From positions 310,001-374,000 of the forward strand of contig JAXLQP010000001.1 of the NCBI GenBank assembly GCA_046331565.1: 64,000 nt of DNA, written 5' to 3'. The stretch comes from DASRDU01 sp046331565. Lineage in GTDB: Bacteria > Acidobacteriota > Blastocatellia > RBC074. Made by a program: the position numbers and the translations under genes. Below are positions 26,184-35,700 of the stretch, piece after piece. Position 1 is the first letter of the stretch; the number at the start of each line of letters is the position of its first letter. The notes under the pieces were generated by a model. That model was given only the letters and a program-made list of their open reading frames with translations, searched no databases and had not been told where the DNA came from.

Positions 26184-28928
26184 TTACTGAATGGCTATCG
26201 TCACTGTATTGCTGCGCAACATTGCGCCCTGGCCGTCACTGACTTTGATGACAAGGGTGAGTTGCGAGCCAGCCGTGACGCCAGCCGGAATCTGCACGTT
26301 GAGCTGATCAAGACCCGCATAGCCAGGCGCCGGGCCGGCAAAGACTACCGGGGCGCTGACTCCGCCAATCGTGACCTGCACGTTTTCTGCCACGCCATTG
26401 CCGCTGTTGCCATCGGCATCCGGCGAATTGCGGAAGCCGGAACCGAACAGCACCAGGTAAAGCGTGTCGCCGTTGCCGCGCTGAATCGGCACCGGGACGA
26501 TCCTGTTCTGGGTGGCATCAAACCGAGCCAGCGGTTCGTAGCTTTGCTGCTGATTCGCACTGACGCGCAACAACAGCCCGGCAGGTAAGCCCTGACCGCT
26601 GGCATCGGCAGTGAACAGGTTCGGAGCAACGCCTGGAGCCGAAAGCTTGCCCTGCGCTACCACGTTGTTCCCGTTCATGACGGTGACCTGAGCATCGCCG
26701 GAAGCGGTGTCGGTCGGAACCAGATAGTTGATTTGTGTGGGCGAGACGAAGAACAGGCCCGCCGGTTTGCCATCCACCAGCACGCTCACACCGCCGAGCG
26801 TCGTCGGCAGGGGCAGCCTGGTTGCGGCCTGCGTGGCCGCCGACAGATTGCTGCCAAACGAAGCCATAATTGATTCCGAACCACTGTCAGCCTGGTAGCT
26901 GCCCGCACTGACCGAGGTCAGCGGTGCGAACGACATGAAGCTGCTCGATGGTTTGACTTCGATGGTGATGGCATCAATCGAATTGTCAGGTTGCAGCGCG
27001 CCTCTGACTTCGACGAGCGCGCCGACCTCGACTGCGCCGTTTTCACGTCTGATCCGCGTGGTGTCGCTGACGCGCACCTTGCGACCGTCAACGCCCCATT
27101 CGCCGGTCAGATTGGTCGTGGCTGGCAGCGCCGTGATTTTGCCGATGAATTCAATCAGCGTGACGGTGCCGCCGCCGCCAATCGTGGTGGCTTTCACTTC
27201 GATCTTTGTGGCGTCAACCGAGCCGTCACTGCGCAGGAAGCCTTTGACTTCAACCAGCGCGCCGACGCCGAGCGTGCCGCGCCGCTGTTCGATCTTCGTG
27301 CTGGCCGTGACGTGAACGGTCTTGCCCGCCACTGTCCAGTCACCGATGTTGCCATTCGGCAGCGTGCTGACCGTGCCGAAGAAGATCGTGAATCCGACCG
27401 AACCCGGCGGCACGACGATGTCCGTTTTGACTTCGATTTCAGTCGCGTCAATCGAACCGTCGCTGCGCAGGTTGCCTTTGACTTCGACGATGGCGCCGGC
27501 GACGACCGGGCCGCGTTCCTTGTTGATGCGGGTCGCATCAGTGACGTGAATCGTGCGGGTGCCAACCGTCCAGTCACCGATCAGAGTCTGAACGGCGGGC
27601 AGGGCATTGATCACACCCACGAATCTGACAAAGCCCTGGCTGCCGCCGGTGGGCTGTTTGACTTCGATTTTGACGGCTGTCAGCACATCGTTGACCTTGA
27701 TGGCAAAAACTTCAACGAGCGCGCCGACCGCGACCTGCCCGTGTTCCTGGTTGATCACCGTGGTATTGATGACCTGGAATTTCTGGGTATTGACCGTCCA
27801 TTCACCGATAAAGCCCGTGGTGTTCGGCAGGGCGCTGATGGTGCCGAAGAACCGGGTAAAACCCGCATCTCCGCAGAACTGGCAGAACACCTTCTGAACT
27901 TCGATTTCAGAAGCGTTGATTGAATTGTCGCTTTGCCGCGAACCTTCGACCTCGACGAATGAGCCGACGGCAACCGGGCCTGACTCCTCTTTGATTTTCG
28001 TGCTGGAAGTAACGTGAACCGTGCGCCCGCCAACCTTCCAGTCGCCGATCTGTCCGGCGGTGCCGGGCAGCGTTTCGACCTTGCCGAAGAATTTCACGTG
28101 CTGGTCTTCGCCATCCGGCGATTTGACGGTTTCGATTTTGACGGCAATGATCGAGCCGTCGTTTTGCGGAAGGCCTTCAACCTTGACGATGACGCCAATC
28201 GCCACCGCTGCATCATCCTGTTTGATCGTTGTCTGAGCCGCGACGTGAACCGTGCGCCCGCTCACCTTCCAGTCACCGACGCGGCCCGGAGTGTCGGGCA
28301 GCGCTTCAATCCTGCCGGTGAATTTAGTGTCGGTGCTGAAGCCTGATCGCGTTTCGATTTCGCTGGCATTGATCGAAAGGTCGGCCTGCACCAGACCCGT
28401 CACCTTGACGATCACGCCGACGGCGATGGGGCCGTTGTCCTGATTGATTTCAGTCGAAGCCGTGACGTGAACGACCTTGCCGCTCACCTTCCAGTCGCCG
28501 ATGCGGTTGGGCGTACTCGGCAGTTCATCAATCGTGCCGACAAAGAAAGTGGGCAGACCGCCGATGGAACCCAGGCCGACTTCGATGCGCGTGGCCGTGA
28601 AGGATCCATCCTGATTGAGCGTGCCTCTGACTTCGACAAAAGCGCCGACCGCGACCTTGCCGTTTTCCTGATTGATAATCGTGGTGCTGGTGACGTGAAC
28701 GACTTTTCGCCCCACTGTCCAGTCGCCAATGAAACCGGGCGTTGAGGGCAGCGCGGTCACAATGCCTCGCACTCCGGTAAATTCGTCGGCGGTTGAACTG
28801 TCATCGGCCAGCGCCGGGCTGGCCGGAAACATTCCGGTCAACAGAATCAGAATGGCCAGCGTGGCTCTGAGCGCCGACCAGAAATCCTGACTTCGCAGTT
28901 TCATACTGTTTCTTTCAATTCCTTTCAT
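26184..28928 (-). CDS. Secreted protein with eight DUF5666-like repeats and a TIGR03437-type C-terminal domain
   Basis: A 914-residue exported protein with a signal peptide ending near ASPALA. Eight tandem repeats of about 72-76 residues follow (roughly residues 50-640), each with the pattern G.I.ALP.T...IGDWKV.GR.VHVT..T.I....G...VGA.VEV.G....DGSI.A..IEV, matching DUF5666. The fourth repeat ends in an extra CQFCG pair of cysteines. The C-terminal 235 residues (SPTQINYLVP, GLDQLNVQIPAG) resemble the TIGR03437 domain known from Solibacter and relatives. It probably forms a long extracellular beta-rich fibre; no enzyme motif is visible. The first ATG is preferred because GAGG precedes it. Confidence 0.82.
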   Translation of the reverse strand: MKGIERNSMKLRSQDFWSALRATLAILILLTGMFPASPALADDSSTADEFTGVRGIVTALPSTPGFIGDWTVGRKVVHVTSTTIINQENGKVAVGAFVEVRGTLNQDGSFTATRIEVGLGSIGGLPTFFVGTIDELPSTPNRIGDWKVSGKVVHVTASTEINQDNGPIAVGVIVKVTGLVQADLSINASEIETRSGFSTDTKFTGRIEALPDTPGRVGDWKVSGRTVHVAAQTTIKQDDAAVAIGVIVKVEGLPQNDGSIIAVKIETVKSPDGEDQHVKFFGKVETLPGTAGQIGDWKVGGRTVHVTSSTKIKEESGPVAVGSFVEVEGSRQSDNSINASEIEVQKVFCQFCGDAGFTRFFGTISALPNTTGFIGEWTVNTQKFQVINTTVINQEHGQVAVGALVEVFAIKVNDVLTAVKIEVKQPTGGSQGFVRFVGVINALPAVQTLIGDWTVGTRTIHVTDATRINKERGPVVAGAIVEVKGNLRSDGSIDATEIEVKTDIVVPPGSVGFTIFFGTVSTLPNGNIGDWTVAGKTVHVTASTKIEQRRGTLGVGALVEVKGFLRSDGSVDATKIEVKATTIGGGGTVTLIEFIGKITALPATTNLTGEWGVDGRKVRVSDTTRIRRENGAVEVGALVEVRGALQPDNSIDAITIEVKPSSSFMSFAPLTSVSAGSYQADSGSESIMASFGSNLSAATQAATRLPLPTTLGGVSVLVDGKPAGLFFVSPTQINYLVPTDTASGDAQVTVMNGNNVVAQGKLSAPGVAPNLFTADASGQGLPAGLLLRVSANQQQSYEPLARFDATQNRIVPVPIQRGNGDTLYLVLFGSGFRNSPDADGNSGNGVAENVQVTIGGVSAPVVFAGPAPGYAGLDQLNVQIPAGVTAGSQLTLVIKVSDGQGAMLRSNTVTIAIQ

Positions 28929-29187
28929 TGCTTGCCTCGTTTACAGGATTGTGAGGTTGTCAGTTATTCATTCATCAATCCTGAGGTGTGTAACTTTTTC
29001 CGGCAGCACCGACAACCGGTGCGGTAATTTACTGATAGATGGTCATCGCAGGGTCTGTCAGCCGACTGCTTACAATCCTTGTGCCGCAACCTGGCCGGAA
29101 TTACTCAAAACACTCTGCCTCAATGCCTGACGGGGTTTAGGCTGCCAATCAGCCCGCAGGCAGGGGCACGGGACTGTTAACCAGAGT

Positions 29188-29203
29188 GTGAATTACAGTT
29201 CGC
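29188..29203. promoter_or_regulatory. Operator-like box 1 (GYGAA-N6-TTCGC)
   Basis: GTGAATTACAGTTCGC, an imperfect dyad with the same 5-6-5 layout as the two boxes about 93 and 112 bases downstream. Confidence 0.45.
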
Positions 29204-29280
29204 ATTCAGCAGGTGAAGCTCAGTTGCCGGTCAAAGCTCAGGCACCAATGCTCTGGAAAGAAATGAATTAGCTGGCGAGT

Positions 29281-29296
29281 GTGAATCTGAGTTCGC
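29281..29296. promoter_or_regulatory. Operator-like box 2 (GYGAA-N6-TTCGC)
   Basis: GTGAATCTGAGTTCGC. Starts 19 bases before box 3, so the two dyads lie nearly two helical turns apart, as for tandem regulator sites. Confidence 0.55.
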
Positions 29297-29299
29297 ACT

Positions 29300-29315
29300 G
29301 CGAATCTGATTTCGC
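29300..29315. promoter_or_regulatory. Operator-like box 3 (GYGAA-N6-TTCGC), perfect dyad
   Basis: GCGAATCTGATTTCGC has perfect 5-base arms. Its right end is 142 bases upstream of the sigma-54-like element at 29457, within the usual enhancer distance. Confidence 0.55.
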
Positions 29316-29456
29316 TTTGTGCGGAATCAGCGTAGAATGCGACCGCATCCGACGACGATCTGCCTGACTACAGTCCGGATTGAAAGGACAGGGATTAGAA
29401 GCCCTCGGCAGTGGTGCGTTTGATCCGGGCCGACATCAGCCTGAAGTCCTGGCAGA

Positions 29457-29472
29457 CGGCACGGCTTTTGCA
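29457..29472 (+). promoter_or_regulatory. Sigma-54-like promoter of the subtilase gene
   Basis: CGGCACGGCTTTTGCA matches the -24/-12 consensus TGGCACG-N4-TTGCW at every fixed position except the first. GG and GC are spaced by the required ten bases. It would give a 5' untranslated leader of about 125 bases before the ATG at 29608. Confidence 0.6.
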
Positions 29473-29607
29473 CTGCTAATAATGAATATCACAGGCCGTA
29501 GTGTCTGGCTTCTGAGTCGGGTTAAGATAAGCCATCACACAAAACATTCCGGCAGGCACGGAACGATATTGTCCGACTGAATTACTGACCAGCACCGGGT
29601 AAGCAAA

Positions 29608-31626
29608 ATGAAAGTTGTTACTGATCTCCTCGTCACCCACAGGCGCTTCATTGCGTGGTTACTGGCTGCGATCCTCACCGGAGCCGGGCTGATTCTGCCC
29701 GACATCAAAGCGCAATCCGGGCGCGAGCGCGGGCGTCAGGTTGAGCCGCCGACGCCGCGTCGCACTGCGCCGCGCCGGGTCGTGCAGGATGGCGATGACA
29801 AGATTTCCGATGACCTCAAACCAAAGGTCAGCCAGCCGACCAGTTCCTCAGAGCGGGTGATTCTGCAACTCAACCGGCAGCCCGGCACTGCCGCTCAGCA
29901 GGTACTCAGTCGCGCCGGAGTCCTGACCAAAGACACGTTTGAGAACCTCAATTCGAGAACGCTGGAACTGCCGCCCGCGACGATTCGTGATCTGGCGAAA
30001 CTTGATGATGTGGCCTTTGTCGTGCCTGATCGTGAAGTCAGGTCGCTGGGTCACATTTCGATGACGACCGGGGCCGATGCCGCGCGCGGGTTTATTGAAG
30101 GCGTTGGCACGAGTACCGGTCTTGACGGCACCGGCATCGGCATTGCCGTGCTGGACTCGGGCATTGATGACGAACACAAATCCTTCCGCGACCGCACCAA
30201 TCACAAGCGCGTCATCAGAGGGCTGGATTTTGTCAGCCCCGATAATGAAAAGTCCGAGCACGATCTGTACGGTCACGGCACCCACGTCGCATCGGTCGCG
30301 GCGGGCAACGGGCTGATTGCGAGCGCCGCTTATCTGGGCATTGCGCCGAACGCGCAGCTTATCAACCTGCGGGTGCTGGATGCCGAAGGCAAAGGGAATA
30401 TCTCAAGCGTCCTGCGCGCGCTCGAATGGGTGATGACCAACCGTGCCACCTATAACATCCGGGTCGTCAATCTCAGCCTGGGGATGCCTGCGGTTGATTC
30501 GTACCGCAACGATCCGGTCTGTCGTGCGGTGCGCAAACTGGTTGATGCGGGCGTCGTCGTCGTCGCTGCCGCCGGGAACAATGGCCGCGATACGCAGGGA
30601 CGCAAGGTTTACGGGATGATTCATTCGCCGGGCATCGAACCGTCAGCCATTACGGTCGGGGCTTCCAATACTTTCGGCACTGACTTTCGCGGCGATGATG
30701 TGGTGACGACCTACAGTTCACGCGGGCCGACGCGCAGTTACTGGACAGACCCACAGGGCAATCGTCATCACGATAACCTGGTCAAGCCGGAACTCGTGGC
30801 GCCTGGCAACAAGATCATTGCCGCGATGGCCGATTACGAGCATAACGTGCTGGTCAATGAATACCCGCAGCTCAATGCCAACGTCAGCACCGACCCGGAA
30901 CGGATGATGATGGTCATGAACGGCACTTCGGTCGCAACGCCGATTGTGACCGGGACGGTCGCGCTGATGCTGCAGACCAATCCGAACCTGACGCCGAATC
31001 TGATCAAGGCGATCCTGATGTACACGGCGCAGCCGCTCGCGGGCTTCAACACGCTGGAGCAGGGCGCAGGGCAGGTCAATATCGAAGGTGCGGTGAGGCT
31101 GGCGAGACTGATTCGCCGCACGCCGGGGCCGGGCGTGTCGCTCGGTGTGCCGATTCTGGGCGGAGAGGATTTGCCTTATCCCTGGACGACGATCAGCGGT
31201 TACACCTTTCCCTGGGCGCAGGGAATCGTCGTCGGTCATACCTTTCTGACCGGCCACAGTCTGATTGCGCGTTACCAGCGCATTTACAATCAGGGCGTGC
31301 TGGCCGCCGACGGAATCATTTTTGCCAATGGCGTGCTGGCGGCTGATCAGACGATGCTTTCTGATGGAATCATCATCAGCAACAGCATTCTGACGAGTCT
31401 GGGCGGGCCGCTTGGCGGTGGCCTGTATTTCATCGGTACCGGCGTGCTGGCGGCTGATGGCGTGCTGGCGGCTGATGGTGTGCTGGCGGCTGATGGTGTG
31501 CTGGCAGCGGACGGTGTGCTGGCGGCTGATGCCATTGTTACTTCGCAGGCGGCGCAGCGAAACGGCGATGCGACGAATGCGATGCCTGCCCGGCCCGATG
31601 ATGGAAGGGATTATCCCGGTTACTAA
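29608..31626 (+). CDS. S8 family serine peptidase (subtilase) with GVLAAD hexapeptide tail
   Basis: A 672-residue exported subtilisin-like protease. It has an N-terminal hydrophobic signal (about 13-35), a propeptide-like region (80-150, VILQLNRQPGTAAQQVLSRA), then the catalytic domain with D183 (AVLDSGID), H223 (YGHGTHV), oxyanion N324 (AAGNNG) and S441 (NGTSVATP). The C-terminal tail (about 530-650) carries degenerate GVLAADG-type units that become five exact tandem GVLAAD hexapeptides at about 612-641. The tail may be a cell-surface or self-assembly element; that is inference. A sigma-54-like promoter with upstream operator boxes precedes it. Confidence 0.88.
   Translation: MKVVTDLLVTHRRFIAWLLAAILTGAGLILPDIKAQSGRERGRQVEPPTPRRTAPRRVVQDGDDKISDDLKPKVSQPTSSSERVILQLNRQPGTAAQQVLSRAGVLTKDTFENLNSRTLELPPATIRDLAKLDDVAFVVPDREVRSLGHISMTTGADAARGFIEGVGTSTGLDGTGIGIAVLDSGIDDEHKSFRDRTNHKRVIRGLDFVSPDNEKSEHDLYGHGTHVASVAAGNGLIASAAYLGIAPNAQLINLRVLDAEGKGNISSVLRALEWVMTNRATYNIRVVNLSLGMPAVDSYRNDPVCRAVRKLVDAGVVVVAAAGNNGRDTQGRKVYGMIHSPGIEPSAITVGASNTFGTDFRGDDVVTTYSSRGPTRSYWTDPQGNRHHDNLVKPELVAPGNKIIAAMADYEHNVLVNEYPQLNANVSTDPERMMMVMNGTSVATPIVTGTVALMLQTNPNLTPNLIKAILMYTAQPLAGFNTLEQGAGQVNIEGAVRLARLIRRTPGPGVSLGVPILGGEDLPYPWTTISGYTFPWAQGIVVGHTFLTGHSLIARYQRIYNQGVLAADGIIFANGVLAADQTMLSDGIIISNSILTSLGGPLGGGLYFIGTGVLAADGVLAADGVLAADGVLAADGVLAADAIVTSQAAQRNGDATNAMPARPDDGRDYPGY
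31441..31530 (+). repeat. 18-bp coding minisatellite, five tandem units
   Basis: Five copies of an 18-base unit (GGCGTGCTGGCGGCTGAT and synonymous variants) encode GVLAAD. Unit differences are confined to silent third positions plus CTGGCAGCGGAC in the fourth copy, indicating protein-level constraint and possible slippage-driven length variation. Confidence 0.9.
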
Positions 31627-31669
31627 CCCCCTGCGGCGGATGACGAGCAGATCGTCACGCCTGACTGCA

Positions 31670-32584
31670 ATGAGATACAGCATTTCCAGAACTTCGATTC
31701 TCTCCTGCGTTCAGCAGCCTGTCGCCGGAGCATCATCTGTCCTGTGCGCCTTTGCGCCGCTTCAGCGCCTGCGCGGCGGCCAGGAAGATGAAGTCCTGCG
31801 GTTTCTGGCGCGGCGTCCGCTGCATACGGTCATCATGTCCGGCCTGATCCGCGACAACGGGCTTGAAAGCGCGCTCAATCGCGGCGTGTTCTATGCCTGG
31901 CGCAACAGCCGGGGTTTGTTGCAGGGCGTGGCGCTGATCGGCCATCTGACGCTGATTGAAACCCGCAGCGAAGCCGCGCTTGCCGCCTTTGCCGAACTCG
32001 CTGAAGCCGAACCGCGCACGCACACCATCATTGGCGAACAGAAGAAAGTCGAACGCTTCCGGCGGCATTATTTCACTCGCCGTGCCGTGCCGCACCTGCT
32101 GTGTCGTGAACTGCTGTTTGAGCAGCGTTATCCGGTTGCGGATGCCGCAGTCGTCAGCCTTTTGCGACTGGCCACCAATGACGATCTGGCGCAGGTCGCT
32201 GAAGCGCACGCCCAGGTGGCTGAAATCGAAAGCGGCGTCAATCCGATGAAGGCTGATCCGACAGGTTACCTGCAACGCTGTGCGCGCCGCATTGAACTGG
32301 GCCGCGTCTGGATTCTGAAAAATGACGAGCGACTGATTTTCAAGGCCGATGTGGTGGCCGACACGCCCGAAACGATCTACCTTGAAGGCATCTACGTTCA
32401 CCCGCAGGAGCGCGGCAAAGGTCACGGCCTGCGGTGCCTGGCGTGGCTGAATCGTCACCTGCTGACGCCGTCGCGTTCGGTCTGCCTGCTGGTCAATGAA
32501 CGCAACCACGCCGCTCAGTCACTTTATCGTCGCGCCGGATTCAGACTGCGCGGCTCTTATGAAACTGTCTTTCTGAAACATTGA
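31670..32584 (+). CDS. GNAT family N-acetyltransferase (DUF4081-like N-terminal part)
   Basis: A protein of about 304 residues. The N-terminal half (FLARRPLHTVIMSGLIRDNG, FYAWRNSRGLLQGVALIGH) matches the DUF4081-type domain, and the C-terminal half is a GNAT fold with YLEGIYVHPQERGKGHGLR as the acetyl-CoA loop and LLVNERNHAAQSLYRRAGF as the closing motif. It would acetylate an amine using acetyl-CoA; the substrate is unknown. The frame is open further upstream through the subtilase repeats in another frame, which is spurious. The start at 31670 is a choice; an ATG at 31640 is also possible. Confidence 0.78.
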   Translation: MRYSISRTSILSCVQQPVAGASSVLCAFAPLQRLRGGQEDEVLRFLARRPLHTVIMSGLIRDNGLESALNRGVFYAWRNSRGLLQGVALIGHLTLIETRSEAALAAFAELAEAEPRTHTIIGEQKKVERFRRHYFTRRAVPHLLCRELLFEQRYPVADAAVVSLLRLATNDDLAQVAEAHAQVAEIESGVNPMKADPTGYLQRCARRIELGRVWILKNDERLIFKADVVADTPETIYLEGIYVHPQERGKGHGLRCLAWLNRHLLTPSRSVCLLVNERNHAAQSLYRRAGFRLRGSYETVFLKH

Positions 32585-32606
32585 AATCAGAAATTCATGA
32601 CCAGGC

Positions 32607-32692
32607 AGGTTCGGCAAACTGGTGAGCTTGTCGTTACTCCGGTCAGGAACGCCCTTACAGTACCGCGACAAACTCGTCAGTTTGTCGAACCT
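32607..32692. repeat. Inverted repeat upstream of the TPR/sigma-54 activator gene
   Basis: 27-base arms 32607-32633 (AGGTTCGGCAAACTGGTGAG...) and 32666-32692 pair with a few mismatches around 32 bases. The loop contains TTACAGTACCGCG, which resembles part of the palindrome at 10768-10840. It may act as terminator for the GNAT gene. Confidence 0.65.
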
Positions 32693-32729
32693 CAGTCCTG
32701 AATCAGCACCCCTGAGTTTTACCAGTTGC

Positions 32730-35700
32730 ATGAACAGACGGCCTCTCATCCCCGACCCCGAAACTGAACGGAAAAAACGCGACACCGGTTCAGGCGTGAT
32801 TGATTTCGCCAGCGCCCGGCTGCGTTCGCTTTCAGGAAATGCCGGTTCCACGCTCAACACCGAACTTGAAGAGATTCGCCTGCTGCTCGATCAGGGGCAG
32901 GCCAGCCAGGCGCAGAAGCGCATCCTGGCGCTGATGAAGGCGGCGCGCAATGACGCCTCGCTGATTGCGCGGGCGCGCTGTGCGCTGTCGCTGTCGTTTG
33001 AAATGCAGGGTCGTTACCGCGAATCGCTCGATGCCGTCGCCCGTTACGAAGCGCCTGAAGCCCGCGCTGAACTCGACGCCGAAGCCTTGTCGTGTGTCCG
33101 CACGCACATCGGCCTGGCGTGCAATTACACGGGCGATCATCCGAAAGCGATTGCGGTGCTCAATGCCGCACTGCGCGAAGCCGTCGAAAACGAATCGGAC
33201 GGACAAATCGGAACCATCTGCACGGCGCTGGCCCGCGTTTATCGCAGCATCAACGAATACACCATCGCCCGCGATCACGCCCGCAAGGCGCTGGAGCATT
33301 TTCGCAACACCGGCGACTGGCGCGGCCTCGCTGAAGCCTGGTTTGCGGTGGCAATGGCCGATTTTTATGAAGGCCGGTGGGAAGCCGCGCTGGAGAATTT
33401 TGAGCAGGCGCGCACGCTGATCGGCGATCATCCGGCGTCTTATCTGCTCGGCAAGATTTACATCAACATGGCCGGTTCGTGCTGGTTTCTCAAACGACCG
33501 CACGACGGCATTCGCCATCTTGAAAAGGCGATCAGTTATTTTGAGACGACCGAGCATAAGTCGAACGCGATTGACGGCTGGAACAACCTGGGCATCAACC
33601 TGACGCTCGTGGGTGAATGGACGCGCGCGCAGGAGGCGCTGGAACGCGCGCTGGCGATTGCCGATGAAGCCGATGAACGCAAGGCCCGCGTGCCGATGAT
33701 TCTCGATTCGCTCGGTGAACTGCGCCTGTTGCAGGGGCGGCTTGACGAAGCGCAGCAGTTGCTTGAACGCGCCCTCAACATCGCCAGAGAAAACGGCAAC
33801 AAGTGGTACGAAGGCCAGGCGCTGCGCACGCTCAGTCAGTGTCACCTGACGATGAATGACCCGGCGCGTGCGCTGGCTGAAGCGCAGCAGGCGCTCGCGC
33901 TCGGTGAACGCATCAGCGACCGCCAGGCGATTTGTGAATCGCGGCTGCTGCTGGCCGAGGCAATGCTTGAAGCGGGCCGGACTGATGACTGCGCTGCCGC
34001 GCTGCAAACCCTGGCCGAAGAGACAAAGGATTCGCCCGAAGACCTGGCGATCAGCGGCGAAGCGCAGCGGCTGCACGGTCTGATGGCGTTCAGACAGCAC
34101 GACACGGCGCGGGCGGCGCATCATTTTGGCCGCTGCATTTCCATCTTTGAAATGCTCGGTGATGTGTACCGCAGCGCGCTGGCGCATTACCTGCTGGGCG
34201 AAACTTACGCGGCGACTCAGCCCGAACGCGCTGCCGAACATCTCGTGCAGGCTGTTGAGAGTTTTCAGAAACTGGGCGCAGGGCAGGCGCTCGCCCGCGC
34301 TGAAGCCGCGCTGATCCGGCTTGACCGCAATGTTCCGGCCCGGCAGGACGAAGTCGCCGCGCTGATTCAGATGCTGATGCTGCGGCTCAGTGAAGCCGTC
34401 GCTTCGCGTGAACTGCTGCTGCGCGAACTGGCTTCGGTGATTCGTGAAGAAACGCAGGCCCGCCGCGTGCTGATTGCCGAACCGCATCGCAGCGAAGCGG
34501 GGCAGCATCGCGTCGTCACGGTCAATGGCTGGTCTGAGACTGACAGCCTGGAACTTGTCGAACTGCTGTGCCGTGCAGGCAGCAGCGCCGAACGCGAACA
34601 CCTGGCCGCGCAGCACAACCTGTCAATCCTCAGTCTCAAACCGACGCGCGCGCTGCCCGCCACCATTCTGGTTTCGCCGCGCCATTCCGCGACGCTGCCG
34701 TTCGGATTGTCAATCGAACCGCTGCTGCGCGTTGTCGAACTCGGACTCAACACCTGTGCGTTGCAGGACAAGGAAGGCGGCGGCAGTGACGGGTTTGAAA
34801 CCGCCGCTTCCGCCGCGCAGGGCCTGATGAGCGGGTTTATTCATTCGAGTCCGGCCATGACCCGTCTGGTCGAGGAAATTTACAAGATTCGTTCGTCCGA
34901 TGTAACCGTGCTGGTCACAGGCGAATCAGGCACAGGCAAGGAACTCGTCGCCCGCGCCGTTCACGCCGTTTCGTCGCGCCGCTCAAAAGTCTTTGTGCCC
35001 TTCAACTGCACCGCCGTGCCGAAGGAACTGTCGGACGCATTTTTATTCGGTTACAAACGCGGAGCCTTTACCGGAGCGGTGGCCGATTCGGCGGGCGTCA
35101 TTCGCGCGGCTGAAGGCGGGACGCTGTTTCTTGACGAAGTCGGTGATCTGCCGCTTGAGATTCAGCCAAAGCTGCTGCGCTTTTTGCAGGAAGGCGAAAT
35201 TCAGCCGCTCGGTGAACATCGCCCGACGCGGGTTGATGTGCGAGTCATCGCCGCCACCAACACCGACCTCGAAGAGATGGTGGCTGCCGGACGCTTCCGC
35301 GAGGATTTGTATTACCGCCTGAACGTCATTCGCCTGCCGGTGCCGCCACTGCGCGAACGGCGTTCTGAAATTCCGGCCATCGTCAATCATTACATCCGGC
35401 ATTACTCAGAAAAGTTCGGACGCCGCGACATTCAGATCAGCCCGCAGGCGCTTGATCTGCTGATGGTCTGCGACTGGCCGGGCAACGTGCGACAACTGAC
35501 CAATGAAATTCAGCGCGTCGTGGCCCGCGCCGAAGACAGCACGCTCATCACGCCCAATCATCTGTCGCCCGAATTGCGCCGCACGGCTCCGGCTGTTTCC
35601 TACTCCGGTTCCGGTTCAGCCGCTGCCGGAGAATTTTTCTGGCAGAACATGACGCTCAATGAAGCGATGGAACACCTCGAACGAATCTTCATTACCGAAG

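Larger units (their letters stand above)
28929..29607. other. Divergent intergenic region, regulatory
   Basis: About 680 bases between the DUF5666 protein (minus) and the subtilase (plus). I see no gene. It holds three operator-like boxes and a sigma-54-like promoter, listed separately. The minus-strand promoter could not be located. Confidence 0.6.

Noticed and set aside
26935..28346. Long plus-strand open frames opposite the DUF5666 repeat gene
   Set aside because: Shadow frames of a repetitive GC-rich gene; residue composition is unlike a protein and breaks at each repeat.
29457..29472. The ADOP-type palindrome searched for upstream of the subtilase
   Set aside because: Not present; the boxes there have a different sequence, so this promoter is kept apart from the ADOP regulon.
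31412..31669. N-terminal extension of the GNAT frame
   Set aside because: It is the subtilase GVLAAD repeat read in another frame (CWRLM units).
32832..34616. 594-codon minus-strand frame opposite the TPR activator
   Set aside because: Antisense shadow of a high-GC TPR region; the plus strand has clear TPR and AAA+ motifs.
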